A program made the position numbers and the translations under genes. Shown piece by piece: positions 1-11,640 of a DNA stretch of 64,000 nt. Source of the stretch: Phytoseiulus persimilis (lineage: Eukaryota; Arthropoda; Arachnida; Mesostigmata; Phytoseiidae); the NCBI GenBank assembly GCA_037576195.1, contig CM075104.1:5772775-5836774 (forward strand), written 5' to 3'. Position 1 is the stretch's first letter, and every line of letters starts with the position of its first letter. The notes under the pieces are model-generated. The model made no database searches. It was not told the origin of the DNA and was given only the letters and a program-made list of their open reading frames with translations.

Positions 1-962
1 TCTCAGTTGTCGTCGAATACGAGTCGGTGCGGTCGCAAACCTTCATATAGCCCGTTGGACCGTCACATCCAGTGTGTTTCCCCGTTCGGGCGTGACGGAG
101 CACGTACGAATGGTCTTCTCACAATTGGATCCGCGGGCAGCTTTATCACCCCGCCGCTGTGGTCCGCGCGCCGTAAACATGAAGAGAAGTGGGTCGCAAT
201 TGAGCTTTGCAAATAATCGCATTTCTAAATAACCGAGGTTACGGTTAACCGAAAATCGCAAATCCATAACCGCAATAGCGGTCAACCGCAAAATTAGGAC
301 TGAAAACCGCGGTTATATGGAAGCATGCTTCCTGGAAGATTTCCAGGATGCTTCTCCTCTCCTATCAGGAAGAAGGTTCCATTATGAACAGATACAACGA
401 GATCTCAAGTCACATCTCATAAAGACTCGTTTGTTACAATTCGACCTCGATCAGATGGGGCCGGGGACATTGGTTGAACGTCTCAAGTCACGAAATCTTT
501 GGTAAATTATCCTGATGCCAGAGAGATCATCTTGTATTGTGAAGCCCCCCGTCCGATGAATGTAGTCAATGTAGCAATTTCGAGTTCAACTCCTCACGAT
601 CCGCTGAGGAAGTTTTGCAAACTCTGGAATGTGGAAGTGGCGCCGATTTCTGCACGGTTTCACGAGCAAAGAGTGCCCAAAGGCATGCTTCCTTGTTGGG
701 TTGAGATAACTCACGTAGTTCCACGTCCTGATTCTCGAGTTTTTTTTCCATTGTGAATCCTCGAGGTCGTCTTTTGAGGTGCTTCCAATTTTTGTCTGGC
801 TACAAATTACTGCTCCCGGCTTCGATATCACCGTTATCGTATTTGAAAAGGGCGTATGTCCTCCGTTCCGACCAGTGCACGAGAGATAGCCGTTTTCAGG
901 TAGGACTCCATCACAATTTTTTTTATCGAGGCCTTCCAACGGGGGTGCAACCCACACAATAG
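1..962. other. No recognisable gene; AACCG-rich patch
   Basis: Only short reading frames occur here and none resembles a protein family I know. Positions 216-312 hold several AACCG/CGGTT motifs in both orientations, so this patch can fold on itself. It may be the end of an old transposon, but I see no partner end. Confidence 0.4.
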
Positions 963-1329
963 CTACTTCCGCTGTGCAATGTTCCCTGATCCTACCAAAT
1001 GCGCAAAGCTCTGGGAGATTGAGCCTCCCGCTTCCGATGCTGGCTCATCGATTCCTTGAACATGATGGGAACATGGGGAGGCTCTTCCTGATGTGTGATA
1101 TGTCCAGGTATAATTGCTAGCCAGATCAGGCTTTCGGAAGCGTGTAGACACGCTTAAGGTTCCCCGCCGACAAAACGAGCTTGTGGCCCGGACGCTACAA
1201 AACTTATCTGCGGAGGGTTCTGCATTCATCTCATTCACGGCGCAACTCATATCTGTGACGGAATTGGCTCGCTGGGCTGATTACTGCTTCCATTTCTCTT
1301 CAATCGCTCAGCACCTATGCTCAGCACCT

Positions 1330-1880
1330 TGAGTGTCGCCCTCAACCGGCTTGGCAAGCAATTTTACGCGGAGCTCCTGCCGTCCGATCCAGGCGTACTC
1401 CGGTCAGCATGCAGTCCGGCAACGGGCGGATTGGCGCGCTTCCTCCCCTCTTTCATCGAAAACTTGCTTGAAAATATCGAAAAACTTATCGACTTGGCGG
1501 TTAAGCTGTGGGTGAAAAGGGGGAGGACGAGCTACGAGCTTGACTTCCGCATCCCCGCGGGAAGTCATGAAAGGCGCCGATTTGAACTGCGATCCGTCTT
1601 CGGTGACCAGACTCCCCGCCCAAGGCTCGGTGCTCCCCGGCCAAGGGCTCAATGGACCCGCCGTTGCCCTGTACAAAGCCGCACCGTCGGCTCAATTTCC
1701 TTATCTAACCGCGGCCATCACGCAAGTTTCTCTTCATCCTGGCGGATCTTTGGTGTTCCTCGTGGAGTGCTCTCAACATTCTCTTCTAGAGGACCTCGGG
1801 AACGACGAGTACTTCGTCTTCCGAAGCTGACTTGCGTTGACTGGGAGCGGTCCAACGGCGAAGGCAAATGACGGTGTTCG
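1330..1880 (-). mobile_element. Ty3/gypsy LTR retrotransposon fossil, integrase part
   Basis: The minus strand at about 1404-1676 encodes a stretch typical of the Ty3/gypsy integrase catalytic core: a target-strand motif around DGSQF followed by FHPQLNRQVDKF, the usual spacing before the conserved glutamate region. A weaker piece at about 1780-1870 fits sequence just upstream of the integrase. No LTRs, gag or reverse transcriptase are recognisable. It is clearly broken, with several breaks, and looks old. Family assignment comes from these motifs alone. Confidence 0.6.
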
Positions 1881-1997
1881 GGACACCGATATCGAATTAA
1901 TACAAATCTTCCTGATGATCTTCAGTAGCTCCAGTTGGGAGCTTGAAAGGTAGGCCCCGGTGCTACCCGATGAGGTGCCGCCCCTGTCCCCCCCCAC

Positions 1998-2638
1998 TCT
2001 TGTTACGCTACCGCGTACGGGTCTTCTGGTTCTACCTGTCGGAATACTGGCGATGCGCCTTCATCGAGTTAGGCTATTTCATATCGGATAATGGACCGAG
2101 ATCCTTGGAGAAAACGTCCAGGAATGGAGCCTCCAGTAAATCCACCAATGATTCAGCTTCTGCTGCGAGCGCTCCCGGTCGTGACGGGCGTTCCACCTTT
2201 TGCAATTCCCTGTTTGATTGTCGTTCCACGGGCTCCGGTTTCTCCGCTGCCAATCACAGTGCATGTGTCCTGAGCTCAATCGTTTGAAATGTATGCGTCC
2301 ATCTGCGATCAGAACGCGAGTATTGTATAGATAGCTCCCTTCTTGAGCTTCTCGAATATGGCTCGATGGGCGCTGTAGGCCCTACAGGAGCCGAGATATG
2401 AGCCTTTGAAGTAGACCACTTTCGGCAGAAAACGTTAAAATTCAAGGGGCTGGTTGACCCCTCATTACAGAGTGGCTGTAGTGACGTTGTCTTAAAAGAC
2501 AAGGGACTTGCTGGGCATCAAGCCCGGCGGTTTAATTTCCCCACTGCAGCTGAGGTGGTATCGGTACTCGTGATAACAGAGTGTGAAGTGAGCGATTCAG
2601 CTCTTCAGCGACCAAGTGGAGTATCCTTACCATATATA
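1998..2638. other. Intergenic, nothing recognised
   Basis: Short overlapping frames on both strands, none with a recognisable domain. It may be further decayed retroelement sequence next to the gypsy fragment, but nothing in it shows that. Confidence 0.3.
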
Positions 2639-2806
2639 ATGGTCAGATTGGTCCCGGAATAACCCCTCTAGAGTTGAGAAAGTATGACCAGATTAGTCCC
2701 GGAATCACCCCTCCAGAGTTGGAAAAGTATAGTCAGATTGGTCTCGGAATCACCCCTACGGATTCGGAGAAGTGTGGTCAGATTAGTCCCGGAATCACCC
2801 CTCCGA
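2639..2806. repeat. Outpost of the 45-bp repeat, about four units
   Basis: Four diverged tandem units of the same 45-bp motif that forms the large array at 11.6-25.3 kb (core GGTCAGATTGGTC, then CGGAATCACCCCT). Units differ more from each other than in the big array, so this looks like an older or unhomogenised copy. It ends abruptly at both sides. Confidence 0.85.
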
Positions 2807-3540
2807 TCGACGCACACCGATTGCCGTCGTCCGCTCGTCTCTGATTGGGGGTCAATGATTCTCAAACTAAAGTCAGCCTCCGGCTCCCATCGTACTAGCC
2901 CAGGATCAGAGACTTTGGAATTCGAACCCGTAACCGAGATTTTGCGCCCTCACCTGGACTCGTGGACTCGTGGATTTTTGCGACCTCTAGTCGAGACCCT
3001 TACTCGAGGTAGAACTTTTCGATGCTTTCACTAAGACCATGATTCATGGTCCCCGCGGTGCTATGAATACGGAGTCCCGCGTATGGAAGATGGAAGCTGT
3101 CCGAAGCGGGACAAATGAGAAGTGCACGCCGACAGCATCAATCGAAAACATGGATACTCATGTATTGCAGGCGGGTACCGAGGGGCGAGACATAAGTTCC
3201 AGCTTGGCCGTTCCAACACACTTGTTGACGTTGATAATTGCTGGGTTGTGCCATATTCACAGTGGTCTATAAGGACTCCGAGGCACATATCAATGTCGAA
3301 TGCATTAACTGAGTGGAACCCATCGATCATATCTGCAAAGATTCGACGGAGGGGAGCGACATGCCCGTTTCCGGATTGGAAAGTCCCTCTGAGCCTGTTA
3401 TTGAAACAGTTCAAATCAAGAAGCTGCTCAAGCTGTAGTGAAGCGTGTTGGCGGCACTTCACTTCTGCCATGCATGAGCGATACCCGACTGTTGTACATT
3501 CCGTTTAGAGGATACTATGATCACATCGACCTCGAGATCG
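2807..3540. other. Unassigned region with a 136-codon open frame
   Basis: The longest frame is 3061-3471 on the minus strand, with a 128-codon frame on the plus strand at 3122-3508. Neither resembles a family I recognise, and I see no clear splice sites or domain motifs. It lies where the leucine-rich-repeat exon of Toll copy A would be expected, but I could not match it to that exon. Confidence 0.3.
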
Positions 3541-3655
3541 TCTTCACGGACACCGGAAAGTATGATCGAGGCGGAATCCTATCTGAGATATGTTGAGAGG
3601 GAGGGAAGAGTATGATCAGATTGAGGCGGAATGATCACTGAGTTGTGAGCCCGCG
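3541..3655. repeat. Degenerate outpost of the 45-bp repeat
   Basis: About two very diverged units with the same plan as the big array (AAGTATGATCAGATT, then CGGAATGATCAC). Similarity is by eye and limited. It lies about 340 bp from the last surviving exon of Toll copy A. Confidence 0.5.
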
Positions 3656-3991
3656 TCATTGAAGAACACGGCGACTTGTTCTGAGAGAAATTCCGCAGTC
3701 AGTCTGCGACTTGAAGTCAAGCCCGTAAGGTGCGTATGTATCTTGTTCCCCAATTCTGTTATCGCGTCGATATTCGGAAGATTGCGATTGAGATCTCATT
3801 TGACAATTATCTACTTGGTTGGGTCCTCGAATGAGCTCAAGCAAGATCCCACAGGTCTCCCTCTTGGTGCTTCCAGGTCTCGACAATGAGGACGAGTCGG
3901 GGCAGAAGAGTGCTCAAACTTCCGCTGAATCGTTCTCTCAGTCGCCTACTCCAGAATAGGTTAATGAAGTATTCGCACTCAAACAACTCAC

Positions 3992-4653
3992 CTAACATCT
4001 TCGAGAAAGTCAGGTTCCCTCGAGGAATCTCGCAATTCATGTATTCCAAATGGATCACTCGTTCGATGGACAGATGTGTGAGCAACGAAGGCACGGCAGG
4101 AGTTGCTGTTGTGCAATCTATCTTTGTAACGGAACTGAGAATCAGGTAGAGCATTCGAAACCTACATAACAACTCCTCGGCTGCACCATCCAACACGGTT
4201 TAGGTGGAATGGCAGAATAGCTAAGGGAGTGAAAGATCGGAAAAACCTACTGTCAACTTCGGCCACCATCCCAGAGAGCTGTAGTGCACTACGAGATCGG
4301 GATACGCTCGCCAGAGGTTGAAGTTGTCGGAATATTCATAGTCGACAGAACGGATTCTCTCCTGCCGCACTTTACATCTCAGTTGGAAGCCAACCTCTCC
4401 GGCTCTGAAGGAAATCGAGATCTTTACAATCGTTGACAACACCATAAACGTGCTCAAGGTCTGCCATGAAAGTGTGGATCGGAAGGCGCTATGTTGGTCG
4501 ATGATCAGAAATTCGGGAACGTTTCAATATACTCACAGTGATCTCTTGCAACACACGAATCGGTCGAAATGCAACTCTTGCAATCCAAAGCAAGGCCCTG
4601 CTGCTGATCCGGTGAAGGTAATCATTATCAACATGATCACCATTAAATTGCCT
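3992..4653 (-). pseudogene. Toll receptor paralog, 5' exons only (copy A)
   Basis: Three exons with GT-AG borders match the 5' exons of the Toll gene at 54.6-60.3 kb: 4653-4537 (signal-peptide-like MVIMLIMITFTGSAAG, then FVCCKRS), 4404-4251 (one Cys, ends PKLT before a GTAGGT donor) and 4121-3992 (VPSLLTHLSIER, ends KMLG before GTGAGT). The last is 130 nt, exactly as long as its counterpart in the intact gene. Reading frame holds across both splices. No mucin-like exon lies between the first two exons and the third. No leucine-rich-repeat or TIR exon follows below 3985, and I found no first exon, so this is a truncated gene. The conserved frame suggests a fairly recent loss, or an expressed short secreted form (less likely). 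Confidence 0.75.
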
Positions 4654-5650
4654 CTGAAAATAAGATGGTGGTTCCTACCGCTCCATGGCCTGACAAAGGG
4701 GGCGAGTGTTGTCGAGGTGAGCCATGGGTTTTTCACTCGCGATGAGTGAACTAGAGGCATAGGAAATTGCTTTCCTTGCAGAAAATTCCCACCAGATCTC
4801 AGCCTATTTAACGTATGCATGAAGAGGGCAGAGTGACGCTTCAAACTCAAATCATGGCTAGCAACGATCCACTCTGTGTATCCTGCTCAGACTGCTTCCT
4901 CTTCGCGCTCAAGATGTGTTTTTGCAGGTGTTTTCCATCTCAGTTTTCTCACGCTTGCACGCAAAGAATCTGCGGGGGATCATTACGCATCGTAAGATCA
5001 CCACCGGCCGCAAAGCCGCATCTGTCTCGATGCATCGTGGAACTCCTCGCTCCGAAATCGTCCGAAAAAGCGTGAGGCAGACTGATGGAGATCATGCCTC
5101 ATCAGCTTATCACTGAGCGTGGCGTCTCGCGTATGGACCCTGACTGTCTCCGGGACCGTCCTCAACGGCCAAAAGATCCTGTCACAATTATTATTCGTGC
5201 CCTCATCGCTCTGACTGTACCTCATCGCGAAAAGGATGATCTCTCAGCTCTGGCGTGGTCGGTAGGGGTTGAAGCAGTTCGAGGACATCGATGATCACAT
5301 GAGTTCTCCGCACAACGACAAATTGCCAGATCAAGTAGCTTCTCGCTTTGATTCTCGCACTGCTTCGTTCCCTCTGTCGATGACGGATTTATCGACTTCC
5401 TATTTTGACTTTCTCCCACGCGGCGATTAACTGCACATAGCATCCTTTCCAGTACCGCTCGAGCTCCGTATCGGTGAAGGGCTTACGGTAAAGTTGAGCA
5501 GTTCCACTAGAAAGCTTGCCAGCTTGGTCCGCGAACAAAAATATCGGCCGAGTCCAACGAAAGCTGTTTGTGTGGTGAAGGGCGTCCGTTCATGCTGCTA
5601 TTCAAAATCCTTGCTGGAAAACAAAGGTAGAGGCTGATGCAATCGGTGCC
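4654..5650. other. Toll copy A upstream block, duplicated at 51.7-52.6 kb
   Basis: This stretch aligns by eye, almost end to end, with 51744-52640, which lies in the same position upstream of Toll copy B. The stretch 5222-5443 versus 52230-52400 runs about 150 bp without indels. A shorter similarity (core like GACAAACTTCCAGATCAG) occurs near 61870, upstream of the intact Toll gene. It probably holds the old first exon, 5' UTR and promoter of the Toll duplicates. I could not place an exon 1 with confidence. Confidence 0.55.
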
Positions 5651-6831
5651 TCTTCATTTGAGCGGAGGTCCAATTCGAGCGGAGTCCCGAACTCAGCGAA
5701 GGGCCGATTTAGCGGCGATTAGATTCGGGCAGGACGCTGGTGAGGTCCAAACTTATTTCACTTCGATCCTGTCGAATGTATCGGTGTCATGTTGAGCTAG
5801 GAACGGGCGCGTGTGGCGTTCCCATCTATTCCAGAATGCGGAACAACCATGCCGCTCAGCTTCGTGGACTCGACTTGAGCGCAACCCTTGCTCGCCGTTG
5901 AAAACTTTTCGTCTAAGCGTCTCCGCCGTTGCCGCCAATGATGGCCGCGGGGCAACCATGTCACGCGGCGCACACGACTCCCAGGTCGGATGGGACGTGT
6001 ATACAGAGACCATGAGCTGACAACACAAGAGCCCCGTTACCCACTGAGGAATCGGGGGTAAGCTGGGAGGTTCCGAAAATCGACGGGAAACGAGGCTGGA
6101 TCAGGGGCAATATTTTGAGAATCGAACGAGGTAGAGGAGCAAGGAGCAGTAGAGGAGGCTCGAATCGGCTTAAGCCGCGATACAGGGGGACAGATCCACG
6201 CCCTTCGGACTCGTCTATTGTCGGGGGACCTGGGGAAGATGGTTCTCTCAATTCTAGAAAAAAAGAAGCAATTCCCGAGCTCGGCGAGAGACAATGTCCG
6301 GTTCCGAAGCTCCATGCATGCGGGCGGGTCATATATTGGATCGATTTCCCTGCTAAGGTTCGCCGTAGATGACGCCGAATTTGAATCGTATTGTGTTGAA
6401 ACACGAGGTTTGCAGGAAAATCTTAGAGCCTCTCGATTCCAAACCCGGTCGCTCAACCCGGCAAATTTATCTAGCTGATGTTTTCCACTCGAAAAAAAAG
6501 GGCACCCAAACTCACACCCAAATTCAAAGTATGTCAACGTGTAAACGCGCCCGATCGAGAATCATTCTCAATCTTCGCCAAGTCTGAGACCCCACCGGAG
6601 GTCTGACAGCGCGCGTTGCCGCTGCCTGCTCCTCCGTCCGCAATGGTCGCCGTCGAAATCCTCACGGCGCACAACTTTGGTAATGATCACCACCAAAGGG
6701 TGCCAGACTTTGCAATCATACAGGTCAAGGAGCACACGCCATTCCAGAATGCATGCGGCTGGGATTCGAAGTATTCTGAGTGGCTAGGATTTTCAGAGGA
6801 CCAGAACCTCTGAGAAAATGAATTTCTTATG
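5651..6831. other. Intergenic, nothing recognised
   Basis: Several open frames up to 166 codons (6037-6537 minus) have no recognisable domain and low-complexity composition. I see no feature to support here. Confidence 0.3.
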
Positions 6832-8425
6832 CTAACACTTCGGCTTCTCCGAATGATGACGGGGAGAGTCCGAAGCAATAATGATCAGAGCTGGAAAACA
6901 ACTGTGGGCAAAATTCTGCGAAGATGTGAGTATCTTTGGCTGACCACAACGCATAACGAGCCACGCATTTCGGTTTGCTAACGGCGAGTTTTCTATAGCG
7001 ACTTTGGTGGTTTTGCGCTGCCTCGCGACATCCGTGCGGCATCGTATATACAATTTTTTCCAAAACCACCGTTCTGCCCAAAGCAGATGGGTTTTCGTTC
7101 TGAGAACTCCCTGTAGATCTTCGTTCAGGATCTCAAGTGGTGGGTGCTCGCCCTTGATGGCTATGATCGAACGATGAAGGCAGTCTTCACGCATTCGGTT
7201 GTGAGCTGCCTGGAATTCTATCTAGAACAAAACAGACCCGAGGAATTCCTCAGAAAGTATCAAGATGGTTCTTCGAGAGAGTTTCACCGAGTTGAGAATG
7301 TTCCACGTGATCGTCTGACCAGGCGTGGAGGCCCGCTCATGAATTCACAAGCTGAACGGAGCCCCGGTGGTATCTTTCTCACTCGCTTCGGTTCCGAGGC
7401 GATTGTTAATCTCTGTTGCGACGTCCCGATCTTTCGCTGAGTGGGAGAGAAAAGCGTCGAACTTCGTGTCATCGTCCAGATCCTCTTCTTCGGAAAGCAT
7501 ACGAAAATGTGGTTGAAATGAACATGAACAAAAGCGTTCACCAGGTTACGATTCTGGAAGTACAGAATGCTTGCACAGAGAACAATGATGAAATCTACCA
7601 CTGAGGCACCTTCTAGGATAACGAGTTCCGAATTCTTTGATGGACAAAGATCTCCCGAAGACATCTTGCTCAATAGGATCTCGTCCCTGCCGTCAACCCG
7701 GACTGGCTTCGTGCATCTGATCTCTTTGTAGTTCTTGACCTTCTAGGAATTCCTCAGGAGGAACACTCTGAAACCGTCCGCAGCACAGTCACAGATCAAT
7801 GGACCCATGGATTGTCCATGATGGCCATATCGGAATCCAAGACTTCGTGATCGGGTCGCCACCGCTCAAGATCGTTGTGGAGCGGGGCAATTTCTTCGAG
7901 CTGCTGAGGGGAGTTCGTGAGCATCGAGCTGATCGACATTATTCGGTTATCATCCAGATTCACCACTTTGAGGGCTCCGTACGTCGGCAGCTCCACAGGG
8001 TATATTTCCAGAAAGTTCTCATTGAAGATCAAGAGGGTGATTCCCGAAGGAAGCTCCGGCATTTCCGACAAGTCACGATTTTCACAAAATACCTCGATCG
8101 ATTTTTCAAGATGGAAGAAGGACCCCTTATGTTCTGTACTGAAGTCTCTTAAAGCGCCCTGAGGAAAGTTCTCCGCGTAGCAATACCGCTTGGTGACGAT
8201 GACGATTTTTCATTCATTTAGCTGAGGAAACATGGCTGCTCGGCGGCTCGGATTTCCTTCAATGTCTATTCGGAGTCGACCCATGTAGAAATCTTCGGAG
8301 TACTCCAAGACCGGCTGCAGTTCGAGCGGCAGGCGGGATCGCAAAACCTTCAAACCCTCTGGTGGGAGGAACGCCATGGCAGATATCTTTTTCGCATTGA
8401 GAGCGAAGTCCGCTTCATCCCTGTA
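6832..8425 (-). pseudogene. Toll receptor pseudogene, LRR to TIR (copy C)
   Basis: The minus strand carries, in order, pieces homologous to the intact Toll at 55.2-57.8 kb: end of an LRR block (LRIDIEGNP near 8300), LRRs with MPELPSG, LPTYGALKVVNLDDNRI and NPW (about 8070-7796), a C-terminal cysteine cap, a transmembrane segment and juxtamembrane part (VDFIIVLCASILYFQNR, VHVHFNHIFVCF; about 7590-7500), then the TIR domain with box 2-like IHER and box 3-like RWFWKKL (about 7480-6900). Frame changes and stops break it repeatedly, including within the TIR. The N-terminal LRR half is missing: upstream sequence is replaced by a MULE fragment at 8429. It belongs to a different copy from A, since it lies 5' of copy A's first exons on the same strand. 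Confidence 0.85.
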
Positions 8426-8428
8426 TCT

Positions 8429-9239
8429 TCAGCTCAACCCACGTGCTGCAAAATTCGTTTTCATGTTTCGTACAAGATGAAAAAAACATCCATGCGGTTC
8501 AGCTTCGGGGAAGTATGCAGCGAATGCGTTCCGCAGCCCTTGTTCGGAGTCCATCGTAATGATTCCCGGGTTGTAGTCGGGCAATCCCAAGGTTAACATA
8601 TCCAACATCTGAGCGGAAAAGAAACACAAGCTTCATTCAAATCGTTGATACCCAAGTTGCCTTCATGATACAGCGGCGACGAGCTGTTATTTTCCGAGAT
8701 GACATACAAAATGAATAAATTATTCACCCTGTCGTAGCTTCGCTCTTCCTTGTTTGGCATGAGCACATAGCAGAGGAAGGTGGTTACTCCAGGGGGATGA
8801 CGAAAATTTGCGCGAACAACTGCAGAGCGAGCGAGAAAGTTCCATCATTATAGATCTTCCTAACTCGACCGACCCCAGACCTCGTGGACTCCTCTCCCAA
8901 GATGAGCATTCGATGAGGATCGTCGGATCCGAAATCAGCTAGCAGGAGGTTTTCGACTCCACCCGGCGTGCTTTCGTGCATACGAAAACACTTGGGAATA
9001 TCGATATCGGCCACTCTTGTGAAGTGAGTCGATGGGATTGCCAGGCGGTTGTGCGTTCTCTGTACTATCCTCGCTAAACTCTTGAGCCCATGGATCTTCG
9101 CGCAGCCACGGAGGATTGCAAGCGAACCTTGTTTATGATCTGTTGGGTTGCCCCACCGTCTCGGAGGCTCGTCGCTTAAGCGCATTCTTCTTCCGATGTA
9201 CCTCGATTGCGGTGGCTTTTGAATTGACGCTGTGTTCAC
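8429..9239 (-). mobile_element. MULE (Mutator-like) transposase fragment
   Basis: Two minus-strand frames fit a MULE transposase of the FLYWCH-associated type. The upstream one (9239-8784) has the pattern DIDIPKCFRM and YNDGTFS, which carries the first catalytic aspartate. The downstream one (8629-8429) has IITMDSEQGLRNAF with the second aspartate, then HGCFFHLVRNM, the family's Cys-His motif. The frame shifts between them and the C-terminus is lost where Toll copy C begins, so it is dead. It probably inserted into, or was joined to, the Toll pseudogene. No terminal inverted repeats were identified. Confidence 0.75.
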
Positions 9240-11414
9240 CTACTGCGCGAAGTATACGTGAGCCATGGAAATAATTATAGGAATCATTCCCACACAATTT
9301 CACTCGTCGATTGCAAAGTGCGAATATTCATCATATCGCTTTCGACGCGTTGATGATAACGGAATCTAGATTTGAGCTAGTTTTCCGGGTTTCATTGGAA
9401 GGGCCGGCCACTCAGCTCAGCGAAGTCTCTCCCTCCCGTGGATATTCTTGTACATTCATGAGTTTTCGAACGTAATGAATCACATTCCCAGTGCCACTGG
9501 CGGAGGGCACGCTGCGGGGGATTTCGGAAGTGGGTCCAGGAGCCGAGCATGATCACAGATCCGCAGCATCAGTTCCCACAGTTCGAGCTCACAGGACTCG
9601 AATCAGGAATCTCGGCAGCGTAGCATCCGCTTACGGACTGAATGAGTTCCCCATAATACCGACTCCCGGGCAAGATGAAGCTCGAGTCCACCTTCGAGTA
9701 TGTCTGGCTTTCTTTCCTACCACAGGTGCGCAATGTGCGGTACAGCCGGGGACTACACGCAAGTCAGCGATCTCCCACAAGCTGTCGGAGGTGGCGGCCG
9801 ATTAACGCCGTCGCCCAATAGATATCGGCGCACAGTGTACCAAATGCGCGTTTTAAGTGAAAAAAATTATTTCTTCTCCTCTACTGAAACTCTCGGGGTA
9901 TGGGAGTGCAAAATGGAGAGTCAGGAATACTTTGGGAGCAATTGATGGTGGTTGTGGTGACTATCGTATTGTATTTTGATTCAAACGGTTCAGACTGAAG
10001 ATATGTACAGATCTGCCTAGACTGGTTGGGCCGGACTTCCTGGCTTCAGCCTTTCGTTGCTCCACGAACTTATACCGTCCATATCGATTAGACGCTCTCA
10101 TCAGAGCTGCTAGAAGACTCATCGGAAGTTTCGAAAGTTGGATCATCTGCCGAAGAAATGCCGTTCGCCGACAGGCAACCAGTCAAATTGGTTGTATCTC
10201 GCAATACCGCGGCAACGCATATCTCAGTCCGCGTCGGGAAGGGTCGCATGAGCATTCAGCTACGGCAAGTAGAGAGCCTTTCGCCGATTTGACAACGAAG
10301 ATGAACCGGTAAAGACCGATGGATAATCTGATTTCGAGACTCTGCATTTTGATAAATTGTGCATTTCGGCGCTCATTTCCTTTGGTGGATATGAATAGTC
10401 GAAAGAAAGTTGACATATAAGATGGACGGAAGTGTATCGACTTACTCGCTACAATTGCTTCCATAGTGAACCGTTTCTTGCACTAATATTCGAGATTCCG
10501 CGTCAACAGTCAATGACGCCGCTGACAGGGCCCCGTCGATATGACTTCCAGAGTCGCCCTCTCCACGTCTTGGAGCCCATGCCCGACAGATTTGAGCATG
10601 TTTTCCGACCTCTAGCCATCGGTGAACGTTCCTCAACGTTTCCGATCGATATCCCCGGTATGAATATTTTCCACTCAGAACGCCCATTTGGTACACTCTG
10701 CGGCGCCCGATTGATGCCGGAGCCCAACCGATGCCTGCGCCCAAATTACGCGCCCCGCCATTCTTCTATGCCCTGCCCGTTGGCTACGTTCGTTTTTTAC
10801 GCATTTTCTCCCGTAACTCCCCAACGGGCTGAATCGAAGGTAGCTCGTCCGGCGGAAACTAGTCAGAGATGGGTGAATCGTCCGAATATTGAGCTGCAAG
10901 GTCGATCCGACGATTTTCGATTTCCACCGAGAATACCCATATGAATGCGGTCCGATCAAAGTGAAGCCCCGGCTCGAAAAGTAGTTTCGGGTAGACGCAA
11001 CATCGTACCGGTAACTTCCGGCCTAGCGACGGCCGAGCTTGAGCTGACATGCGAGAATTCCCTAGAGTGAACTGAGCTGGGTTTCCTCTCAATCGACATC
11101 AGCTGACACTCCACCCACGATGAGAACTCACTCATCGCGCCGACGTGGAAAAAATTGCGTCAAATCCTAAAGCTCGCTCAAAACACTCGCCCAAGCCTGA
11201 ACTTGACGTCGTATCCGGACGGCAATCTCCCGTTCCCAAGACTCAGAGACTGCGTCTGCTGAGACGTATCCTATGTCAAAAAATTCAGAGAACGCAAGGA
11301 GGCAGAGCTGGACGTTACTCCGAACTGAGAATTGATAGATACCCATTGGGAGAATTCGACTCGAATCAATACTCCGAAAATAATGCACAGATTTCATAGA
11401 TATTTATTGATGAC
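9240..11414. other. Gene-free stretch with a small inverted motif pair
   Basis: No frame here matches a known protein. A motif around GTGTACCAAATG at 9829-9868 recurs in inverted orientation at about 10665-10705, with about 40 bp of partial similarity. These could be ends of an old MITE. The remainder shows nothing I can support. Confidence 0.35.
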
Positions 11415-11640
11415 TAGCCGGCCTTCGGCCGACTACGCTGGCCGGCCCGTCCCTTGCTTCGGGAGTCTACTGCTGACAGACACACATTGCCTTGAATGTA
11501 GTGTCATGAGACCTTCGGGAGTGGCCACCGATTCTCGATAAGATTCTGACCTGGAATCGAGGCACTTTCCTCTCTTTTCACTCGGTCAGCATCATGGTTT
11601 TGAGAAGTATGGTCAGATTGGTGTCGTAATCACCCCTTCA
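11415..11640 (+). repeat. Left flank of 45-bp array, inverted copy at right end
   Basis: The sequence leading into the array (TCGAGGCACTTTCCTCTC at 11557, through the first repeat unit) matches, in reverse complement, the sequence just outside the right end (25373 down to about 25290). Further out, a GC-rich hairpin (GGCCTTCGGCCGACT at 11419-11433) is matched at 25432-25418. The spacing between hairpin and inner part differs (about 124 versus 45 bp). This is what terminal inverted repeats of one element would look like. Confidence 0.75.

Noticed and set aside
216-312. AACCG motifs as telomere-like repeat
   Set aside because: The motifs are irregular, in both orientations and not tandem.
586-957. 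123-codon minus frame near the left edge
   Set aside because: No recognisable domain or splice context, and frames on the other strand of similar length. Treated as chance.
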